Assembly: GCA_903881065.1 (NCBI GenBank)
Contig: CAIRRW010000485.1
Span: 1 to 5,866 of the forward strand
DNA: 5,866 nt
Direction of reading: 5' to 3'
Source of the DNA: an uncultured Bacteroidota bacterium
GTDB taxonomy: Bacteria > Bacteroidota > Bacteroidia > 2-12-FULL-35-15
Below are positions 1 to 5,866 of the stretch, piece by piece. The translations under genes and the position numbers were made by a program. A model generated the notes under the pieces. It had not been told where the DNA came from, did not search any database, and saw nothing but the letters and a program-made list of their open reading frames with translations. Each line of letters opens with the position of its first letter. Within the stretch, counting starts at the first letter, position 1.

Positions 1-604
1 GGATAAAGACTTCAAAACAGATTCAAAAGGATATTGGAATGTTTTCTTAAGAAACGACAAAGGATATAGTGGTAAATATTTCAGATTTCCTGTTGACGAG
101 AGAAAAGAGAATATAGTTTCGAGAACAGAATATAATTTTGATATGGAGCAGAATGAAAACACTATCACAAATGAACAGTCGCATTCAGGAAACAATTCTA
201 GTAAGGTAAACCGAGATGCAAATTTCAGCAAAGGATTAATAAAGAAATTATCCGATATTCCTTATAAAAGAAATGTTTTAATACGTGTTTCGGGATGGTT
301 TTATGTATCCGCAAAAGGAAGCAATTCTTTTTTTGCAATAAGTTTTACAAATAAGGGCAAAGCCATTAATTACAACTCGTTCCAAATGGACACCTATATT
401 GATAAATATGGGACTTGGGAGAATAAGGTATTCGAACTGTATATGCCTAAGTTTTCAAAACAACAAGAAATGGAAAAGGATAATCAGGTTGAATTTTATC
501 TTTTTAATAATTCGAATATTGACTGTTATGTTGATGATTTAAAAATAGAGTTTATAGAATTTAAAAAGCTGGACAAGTTACTTGATATTGATTGGGAAAG
601 GTAG
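1..604 (+). CDS. 3' part of a gene ending in a beta-sandwich (carbohydrate-binding-like) module
   Basis: This reading frame is open from the first full codon at position 2 to the TAG at 602-604, so 200 residues of a longer protein are visible. An ATG at 143 lies inside the frame, but the 47 preceding codons are open and read as ordinary protein, so it is not the likely start. Visible residues 1-40 contain aromatic and glycine-rich stretches such as GYWNVFLRNDKGYSGKYF. Around residues 44-70 comes an Asn/Ser-rich segment with SHSGNNSSKV. Then alternating hydrophobic strands follow, including VLIRVSGWFYVSA (about 92-104) and, near the end, VEFYLFNN and CYVDDLKIEF. The 'hSGxxSxKV ... GWFYVSA ... 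VDDLKIEF' order is the usual layout of jelly-roll carbohydrate-binding-like domains in Bacteroidota secreted or membrane proteins. No membrane segment is visible. The missing N-terminal part could be a GT-C-like membrane protein as in the third gene (inference). The overall function is unknown. Confidence 0.8.
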   Translation, partial: DKDFKTDSKGYWNVFLRNDKGYSGKYFRFPVDERKENIVSRTEYNFDMEQNENTITNEQSHSGNNSSKVNRDANFSKGLIKKLSDIPYKRNVLIRVSGWFYVSAKGSNSFFAISFTNKGKAINYNSFQMDTYIDKYGTWENKVFELYMPKFSKQQEMEKDNQVEFYLFNNSNIDCYVDDLKIEFIEFKKLDKLLDIDWER

Positions 605-666
605 ATATCTATTAAATCGAAACAATGAATAATTAAATTTTACTACTCTAATATCAAATCATTTTA

Positions 667-674
667 TATATTTG
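667..674 (+). promoter_or_regulatory. Candidate Bacteroidota -7 promoter box (TATATTTG)
   Basis: TATATTTG matches the TAnnTTTG -7 consensus of the primary sigma factor of Bacteroidota exactly. It lies in the 124-base gap after the first gene and would give a transcript starting near 680, with a leader of about 50 bases before the ATG at 729. No TTTG-type -33 element is seen about 20 bases upstream, and the region is very AT-rich, so a chance match is quite possible. If real, the three complete genes could be transcribed apart from the upstream gene. Confidence 0.3.
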
Positions 675-728
675 ACAATAATGAATATCAACGAACAATG
701 AGAGAGTTCAAACATTACAATTATAATA

Positions 729-1448
729 ATGCATATAACTAAGTTATCTATTGTTATTCCTGCATACAACGAAGCAGCAACAATACATTTAATTTTAAAT
801 CGAGTAATAGCTGTAAATCTGCCTAACAATATTCAAAAAGAAATAATTATTGTTAACGATTGTTCAAAAGACAATACAAAGGAAGTGATTGAAGAGTATA
901 TCAAACAGCATAGAGACAATAATATTCAATTATTTAATCAAGAATATAATCAAGGAAAAGGAGCGGCACTGCATAAAGGAATCTCATTAGCCACAGGGGA
1001 ATATTTGGTTATACAAGACGCTGATTTAGAATATGACCCGGAGGAATATAATATTTTATTAAAACCTGTATTAAGCGGTTTTGCTGATGTTGTATATGGC
1101 TCACGTTTTATGGGAGGAGAACCTCATCGAATTTTATTTTTCTGGCATACAATAGGAAATAAGCTTTTAACCACCATGTCAAATATGTTTACTAACCTTA
1201 ATTTATCAGACATGGAAACATGTTATAAATTATTCCGAACGGATATGATACAGAACATTAAACTAAAAGAAAAACGTTTTGGTTTTGAACCGGAGGTAAC
1301 TGCTAAAATTGCTCGTGTTCCTAATGTTAGAATTTATGAAGTTGGAATTTCTTACTATGGAAGAACTTATGAAGAAGGAAAGAAAATTGGTTGGAAAGAT
1401 GGATTTAGAGCATTATGGTGTATACTAAAGTATAATTTGCTTCAATAG
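729..1448 (+). CDS. Family-2 glycosyltransferase, polyprenyl-phosphate sugar synthase type (DPM1-like)
   Basis: This 239-residue protein is a GT-A fold family-2 glycosyltransferase of the dolichyl-phosphate mannose synthase-like group, which transfers a sugar from a nucleotide sugar to a polyprenyl phosphate on the cytoplasmic membrane face. Visible motifs are: SIVIPAYNE at the N-terminus (about 7-15) and VNDCS (42-46) for nucleotide binding; NQGKGAAL (74-81); QDADLEYDPEEY (96-107) with the metal-binding DAD; GSRF (124-127); DMETCYKLFR (161-170); and FGFEPEVTAKIAR (184-196). GRTYEEGKKIGWKDG (211-225) is typical of the C-terminal end of this group. There is no C-terminal membrane segment or GtrA-like domain, so it is the short form and probably membrane-associated. 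The ATG at 729 is the first possible ATG after an in-frame TGA at 699-701; no Shine-Dalgarno is present. Two GT-C-like membrane proteins follow, so it probably makes a lipid-linked donor for them (inference). Sugar specificity cannot be read from the sequence. Confidence 0.93.
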   Translation: MHITKLSIVIPAYNEAATIHLILNRVIAVNLPNNIQKEIIIVNDCSKDNTKEVIEEYIKQHRDNNIQLFNQEYNQGKGAALHKGISLATGEYLVIQDADLEYDPEEYNILLKPVLSGFADVVYGSRFMGGEPHRILFFWHTIGNKLLTTMSNMFTNLNLSDMETCYKLFRTDMIQNIKLKEKRFGFEPEVTAKIARVPNVRIYEVGISYYGRTYEEGKKIGWKDGFRALWCILKYNLLQ

Positions 1449-1533
1449 GATATATTCATCGATCAACCAATTTGATTGTAATTACTTTTTATGCCTACCA
1501 AATCGCACTGCACATATACTATCAATTATTTGA

Positions 1534-3870
1534 ATGAAACAAATTAAAAGAATAAAACTACTAATATTTGAAAATGGTTTTATTCTTACATCCATATTAG
1601 CGCTTTTAAGCTTGTTTCTCTTTTTTGGAAAGCTTTTACTTAAGCTTAATTCTGTTTTTTTCGAGCCTGCTGGAGATGGAATTCAATCGTATTATACCAT
1701 TTTATATCATGTAAAACATGATTCCTCTTATTGGCAGATGAATGCCATGAATTACCCATATAGTGAGCAAGTTTATTTTACAGGGTGCCTTCCATTTATT
1801 ACAAATCCTATAAAATTGGTAAGTCACTTTATAGATATTTCCGATTATACACTTGGCATTATTAATTTTATAATGTTATTCTCAATTTTTCTGTCTGCGC
1901 TTTGTTTATACTTAATTTTTAAACATCTTCGATTACCCAATATATATTCCAGTATAGCAGCAACTGCAATTGCGTATCTATCTCCACAGCTAATTCGGCT
2001 TGGAGGTCATTATTCTTTAACTTTTCAATTTGCGATTCCATTATTCTTATTACTTCTTTTAAAATTTCATAAAAAACCATCAATAAATAAATCTCTGATT
2101 ATAGGCATTCTTGTTTTTTATATGACAGGAACACATTTCTACTTTTTTGGTTTTTTTGCTTTAATATCAACTGTTTATTGGGCGCTATATTTTTTGTCGA
2201 ATATTAATTGGAATAATTTAGTTTTTACAATAAAACATTTTTTTATTCAAATAGGATTCCCATTTATAATATTTGAAGTTCTGGTATTTGTTATTAATAA
2301 CGCAAATGACAGAACCAATCATCCGTGGGGGTTTCTAACCTACATGGCTAATTCTGCCGGTATTTTTTATCCATTTCATCTTCAATATGAATCCTTCATT
2401 TCAAAATTCATTTCTCCTGAATTGCCTTTAAGTATGGAAGGATATGCTTACTTAGGACTTGCTGGAATAATAGGACTTATTATAATTTTTATTCGATTTA
2501 TAAAAAGAATTATCTCATTTAATTTTAAAGACTCATTTACAATAACAGACAATGCGGTTTTAAATTATTTCTTCTGGGCCGCCCTTTTATCTCTTTTTAT
2601 TGGTTTCGGTTATCCCTTTAAAATAAAGGCTTTCGAGCCATTACTTTACAGAGTTGGTTTGTTTCAGCAACTAAGAGGAGTAGCCAGATTTGCCTGGACT
2701 TTTTATTACGTAATAAATATTATTGCTTTCTATATCTTCTATTACTTAGTTAAGAGTAAATCTTCTGGAATAAAAATCGTTCTGCTATCTATTCCAATTA
2801 TTTTAATTTGTTTTGATGCTTATTCTTCAACCTATAAATTACAAAACCAACTTAATAATGTTTTGCCGAGGCTTCATGATAAAGAAAACAAATTGAAGGA
2901 AGATACCTGGATAAATGAAATTAATGTGAAAGACTACCAAGCAATTATTTCTTTACCCTATTTTCATGTCGGGTCAGAAAACATTTGGATGATAAAGAAT
3001 TCCCCCATTTATGTTAACACCTTTATTGTTTCTTTACAAATAGGATTACCAATTACTTGTTGTTCTTCCGACAGAACCTCCTTGTCCCAAACATTCAAAA
3101 ACATACAAATGATTTTGGAGCCTTATCGGAAAATTGAAATAATAAATGATTTTAAAAACAAGAAGCCGCTTTTAGTTCTAGCGATAGAGAAAGATTTGGG
3201 AGACAATGAAAAGAAATTTCTTAGTAGATGTAAAAAGATAAAAGACACACCAGAATTTAATGTTTATGAAATCTCGTATTATTCACTTGAACATTTGTCG
3301 GATAATCTTTATTCCGATACTAAAAAAATGCTTGATAAAACTAAGACTTATAAATTAGGGGAATTTATTTCTACTGATTCTGTGAAGACATTTGTCTATA
3401 ATGATTTTAATCCAAACTTTAAGAAACAAGGAAGTGATAATGTCGATTATTACGAAGGCCGGATTAAAGATATCTGTTATGTTATGGAAGATACTGTTCC
3501 TAATTTTAAAAATGAACAATCCTATACACTTTCATTTTGGATGGATAATTTTACCGAAGATTTATACCCCCGTTTGTTATTAGGTATTGAGTTTTTTGAT
3601 AAAGAACACAAATCCGAAGGAAAGATACTTACTACAATGAAAGATAATTTTAAAATAATAGATGGCAAAAAAGCATTAATTGAAACAAATTTTGTTTTAA
3701 AACATGGTTACGATAAAATATCTGTAACCGTTGGCAGTTATGATTATTTTGACAAAACAAAAATGTTCAAAGCTGAAAACCTATTTATATATCCTTCAAA
3801 AGATACGATATATAAATTAAGTGCTGATTGTATAATGATAAACAACAGAACGTATAATCGGAATAAATAA
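1534..3870 (+). CDS. Polytopic GT-C-like membrane protein with a large extracytoplasmic C-terminal region
   Basis: The 778-residue protein has a basic N-terminus (MKQIKRIK), a first membrane segment at about 16-37, and roughly ten hydrophobic segments in total up to about residue 430. The loop after the first segment carries EPAGDGIQSYY with Asp48, the position where GT-C glycosyltransferases hold their catalytic acidic residue. Further conserved-looking points are MNYPYSEQV (72-80), GGHYSL (157-162) and RGVARFAW (381-388). Residues about 431-600 form a soluble alpha/beta-looking region with AIISLPYFHVGSEN (470-483) and SDRTSLSQT (512-520). Residues about 610-778 are strand-rich and resemble a beta-sandwich. 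With the N-terminus inside, the soluble half would face the periplasm. The ATG at 1534 directly follows an in-frame TGA (1531-1533), which fixes it as the earliest start; there is no Shine-Dalgarno. It lies 85 bases after the GT2 gene and 33 before the next gene, consistent with an operon. A lipid-linked-sugar-dependent glycosyltransferase is the likeliest role; a YfhO-like membrane protein is the main alternative. The acceptor is unknown. Confidence 0.8.
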   Translation: MKQIKRIKLLIFENGFILTSILALLSLFLFFGKLLLKLNSVFFEPAGDGIQSYYTILYHVKHDSSYWQMNAMNYPYSEQVYFTGCLPFITNPIKLVSHFIDISDYTLGIINFIMLFSIFLSALCLYLIFKHLRLPNIYSSIAATAIAYLSPQLIRLGGHYSLTFQFAIPLFLLLLLKFHKKPSINKSLIIGILVFYMTGTHFYFFGFFALISTVYWALYFLSNINWNNLVFTIKHFFIQIGFPFIIFEVLVFVINNANDRTNHPWGFLTYMANSAGIFYPFHLQYESFISKFISPELPLSMEGYAYLGLAGIIGLIIIFIRFIKRIISFNFKDSFTITDNAVLNYFFWAALLSLFIGFGYPFKIKAFEPLLYRVGLFQQLRGVARFAWTFYYVINIIAFYIFYYLVKSKSSGIKIVLLSIPIILICFDAYSSTYKLQNQLNNVLPRLHDKENKLKEDTWINEINVKDYQAIISLPYFHVGSENIWMIKNSPIYVNTFIVSLQIGLPITCCSSDRTSLSQTFKNIQMILEPYRKIEIINDFKNKKPLLVLAIEKDLGDNEKKFLSRCKKIKDTPEFNVYEISYYSLEHLSDNLYSDTKKMLDKTKTYKLGEFISTDSVKTFVYNDFNPNFKKQGSDNVDYYEGRIKDICYVMEDTVPNFKNEQSYTLSFWMDNFTEDLYPRLLLGIEFFDKEHKSEGKILTTMKDNFKIIDGKKALIETNFVLKHGYDKISVTVGSYDYFDKTKMFKAENLFIYPSKDTIYKLSADCIMINNRTYNRNK

Positions 3871-3903
3871 TTTTAACTTTTAGCAATCACTCTTTCCACA
3901 AAC

Positions 3904-5814
3904 GTGAAATTATTTTCAACACTTTTTGAGTTAAAGCATATCAAGAAAATAACTTTCCTGTTTATATTATTACTTGCAATAGCAAGAGTAGGAATAGAAA
4001 GAAAGACTTATCCTGCCGGCGATGCTTTAGAATATAGTTTAATGACAGAAGCAATTTTCAATCACTTTAGCTCAAATATAAAAGCAAGCGATTATGAATC
4101 TTTCAAAAATACATTTACAAAAACTAATAAATGGGAAGCAAATGAAAAATTTAAAAATTGGGATTTAGTAAAAAAATATATTTATGGGAAAGATTATAAA
4201 CCCTTTTATAATGAATATGGAATATATGTTGACAATAAAGGAAATAAATATAGCTGCCATTTTTGGTTTTATTCACTTTTAAATATTCCGATCCGCTTTG
4301 TATGTGCCATATTTCCTTTCAATCCATTTGTTATCTTTTATATTACCAATATTATTTTACTTGTAATTACTTGTTTTATTTTTCTTAAGACATCTCCCTT
4401 TAATAATTATTTAACTTCCGTATTTTGTTTCATTTTCTTTTTTTCAACTAATTTTTGGTATTTAAACTGGCCTCATCCCGAAATATTCTCCACTTGTTTT
4501 GTTGCATTGGGAATATGGTTCTTTTTATTAGAAAAAAGATATCTTGGGATTATTTTAATTTCTATTGCATCGATGCAGAATCAGCCATTGGCAATGATGC
4601 TGTTTATATTGGCAGCACTAACATTATTTAAAAATGGAATTACAATAAAGAATATCTTATTAATAACATTATGTTCCTTTCCTGTTTTTATTCCTTCTCT
4701 ATTTTATTATTCACATTTTGGGGTAAGTAATTTAATACAAAATGCAGGCGCTTTAAGTACCAATTATATAACCTTTACCAGAGTATTTGGGTTCTTCTTC
4801 GATTTAAATCAAGGGATGATATTGGCTTACCCTTTAATATTGATATTGTATTTAGTTTTAATAACTACAAAATTGTTTAATGGTATAGGATGGAAACAAA
4901 AGCTTGATTTATTATTGCTTCCTGCTATTATATTAATGGCTTGTGGGGCAAGCACAATAAACAATTGGAATTCGGGACAGGCAGTAGTAAGCAGATATGT
5001 GTGTTATATTGGAGGAGCAATGCTTGTTCATTTTTTCTTTTTACTGATGGAGATAGATTCACTGAGAAGAAAGCAACTAATTATTTCCATTGCCTTATTT
5101 ATACAAATAATAACAGTTGTATATTTCCAAAAGATAACTGCTTTTGACTTACATAGCTGTGTTCCGAAACCTTTTGCGAACTGGGTATTGCAAAATTATC
5201 CACATTTGTATAATCCTGACCCAATTATTTTTATTACCAGATATGGTTATGGAATAGAAAATAATAAGGCTGAATCTCCTGCTTATGTAAAAAGAAATGA
5301 TAAGTACATGAATGAGATAACAAAATTTTTAGTTCATCGAAAACATTTACATAATTTAAAAAGATTTGGTTTTAGTCAAAAACAAATAGATTCCCTTGCT
5401 CCTACCTTACATTACATAAACGATTGGGCGTATATTAACACCAATGCAAATTTCAAAGCAAACCAATACAATGCTAATTTGATAAAGATTAAGAATGATG
5501 AAGAAATTAGTAATTTTATAAAACTAACTAAATTAAATACAGAAAAATATATTCTGCTTCAACAAGCTGCAGGGTACCATAGGTTGAAAGAAGAAGACGT
5601 TTTATTATATAATGCAATACATACATTATATAATGCAAAAGAAATAGAGACTAACTTAACGAAGGAAGAAAGAGTAAATTATTTTATTACAAGTATAAAG
5701 ATGGAGGATAATTGGTACTATAATGTTAAAGATAAGGCTGCGCGGGATAATTTACCTCTAGAAACAGCGTTATTAAATGAAGCACAATGGAAAGCAGAAG
5801 AAGAAGCAAATTAA
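3904..5814 (+). CDS. Polytopic GT-C-like membrane glycosyltransferase with soluble tail (GTG start)
   Basis: The 636-residue protein starts at GTG 3904. The frame opens only after a TAA at 3874-3876, no ATG lies between, and the next in-frame ATG (Met47) would remove the first membrane segment and the conserved loop, so GTG is well supported. No Shine-Dalgarno precedes it. Residues about 14-30 form the first membrane segment, followed by YPAGDALEYSLMTEA (36-50), whose Asp40 fits the catalytic acidic residue in the first extracytoplasmic loop of GT-C enzymes (GT39/GT83-like). A long loop (about 50-115) follows, then HFWFYSLLNIPIRF (119-132), NWPHPEIFS (188-196), QNQP (225-228) and NNWNSGQAVVSRY (353-365) among about ten further hydrophobic segments ending near 410. 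Residues 411-636 are soluble, with a charged helical end. It probably uses a polyprenyl-linked sugar, possibly made by the GT2 encoded two genes upstream (inference). The 33-base gap suggests cotranscription with the preceding gene. Exact family, sugar and acceptor are uncertain. Confidence 0.82.
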   Translation: MKLFSTLFELKHIKKITFLFILLLAIARVGIERKTYPAGDALEYSLMTEAIFNHFSSNIKASDYESFKNTFTKTNKWEANEKFKNWDLVKKYIYGKDYKPFYNEYGIYVDNKGNKYSCHFWFYSLLNIPIRFVCAIFPFNPFVIFYITNIILLVITCFIFLKTSPFNNYLTSVFCFIFFFSTNFWYLNWPHPEIFSTCFVALGIWFFLLEKRYLGIILISIASMQNQPLAMMLFILAALTLFKNGITIKNILLITLCSFPVFIPSLFYYSHFGVSNLIQNAGALSTNYITFTRVFGFFFDLNQGMILAYPLILILYLVLITTKLFNGIGWKQKLDLLLLPAIILMACGASTINNWNSGQAVVSRYVCYIGGAMLVHFFFLLMEIDSLRRKQLIISIALFIQIITVVYFQKITAFDLHSCVPKPFANWVLQNYPHLYNPDPIIFITRYGYGIENNKAESPAYVKRNDKYMNEITKFLVHRKHLHNLKRFGFSQKQIDSLAPTLHYINDWAYINTNANFKANQYNANLIKIKNDEEISNFIKLTKLNTEKYILLQQAAGYHRLKEEDVLLYNAIHTLYNAKEIETNLTKEERVNYFITSIKMEDNWYYNVKDKAARDNLPLETALLNEAQWKAEEEAN

Positions 5815-5853
5815 ATTTCAGAAAATAATTTGATAATAAAATTAATAATATTA

Positions 5854-5866
5854 ATGAAATATTTTA
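5854..5866 (+). CDS. Possible first codons of a further gene (cut by window end)
   Basis: An ATG at 5854 is followed by AAA TAT TTT and then the window ends, giving MKYF. It lies 39 bases after the TAA of the preceding gene, a spacing like that seen between the other genes, and a Lys at position 2 is common in membrane or exported proteins. Four codons are too few to judge coding, so this is only a pointer for whoever has the flanking sequence. Confidence 0.25.

Noticed and set aside
143..604. A separate 153-residue gene starting at the ATG at 143
   Set aside because: The same frame is open for 47 codons before it, back to the window edge, and those codons read as sensible protein leading directly into the beta-sandwich region, so the ATG is internal.
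681..742. Two tiny overlapping leader ORFs (681-701 and 698-742) joined by an ATGA overlap and reaching into the GT2 start
   Set aside because: They are 6 and 14 codons long, with no ribosome site and no regulatory amino-acid run. Such ORFs are expected by chance in AT-rich DNA.
1462..1490. Hairpin (ATCAA/TTGAT, loop of 5) followed by a run of five T as a terminator
   Set aside because: The stem is only 5 bp and mostly A/T, and the T run is 9 bases away from it; too weak for an intrinsic terminator.
3392..3583. 63-codon ORF in another frame
   Set aside because: It lies wholly inside the strong 778-residue gene and has no features of its own; it is a frame shadow.
4941..5147. 68-codon ORF in another frame
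   Set aside because: It lies inside the last membrane-protein gene, overlapping conserved-looking NNWNSGQAVVSRY and membrane segments; it is a frame shadow.
5815..5853. Terminator or palindromic operator after the last gene (repeated ATTAAT and AAATT/AATTT)
   Set aside because: The symmetry comes from nearly pure A/T sequence with no GC stem and no clear T tract after it.

Overview
The window is AT-rich (visibly far below 50% GC) and has four genes packed head to tail on the + strand, with no clear Shine-Dalgarno sequence before any visible start. One intergenic octamer matches the Bacteroidota -7 promoter box (TAnnTTTG). Together with the protein style (long membrane glycosyltransferases with extra C-terminal domains), this points to a member of the Bacteroidota. 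The order or genus cannot be resolved from the sequence. TGA is used as a stop and Trp is read from TGG, so the standard bacterial code applies.

Layout: (1) positions 1-604 are the 3' end of a gene whose start lies outside the window; its visible 200 residues end in a predicted beta-sandwich, carbohydrate-binding-like module. (2) Positions 729-1448 encode a soluble family-2 glycosyltransferase of the dolichyl/polyprenyl-phosphate sugar synthase type. (3) Positions 1534-3870 encode a 778-residue polytopic membrane protein with a GT-C-like N-terminal half and about 350 residues of soluble C-terminal region, ending in another beta-rich module. (4) Positions 3904-5814 encode a 636-residue polytopic GT-C-like membrane protein with a GTG start, a soluble tail and a short helical motif at the extreme C-terminus. 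Gaps are 124, 85 and 33 bases. The last 52 bases hold no terminator and may contain the first codons of a further gene at 5854.

Working model (inference): the GT2 enzyme charges a polyprenyl phosphate with a sugar on the cytoplasmic face. The two GT-C-like membrane proteins then use such lipid-linked sugars on the periplasmic side, to modify a surface glycan, lipid or protein. The soluble C-terminal modules would sit in the periplasm and could bind the acceptor. Nothing in the window fixes the sugar or the acceptor. There are no tRNA or rRNA genes, CRISPR arrays, insertion sequences or obvious long repeats. The most interesting points are the unusual tails on the membrane enzymes and the compact pairing of one donor-making enzyme with two candidate users.
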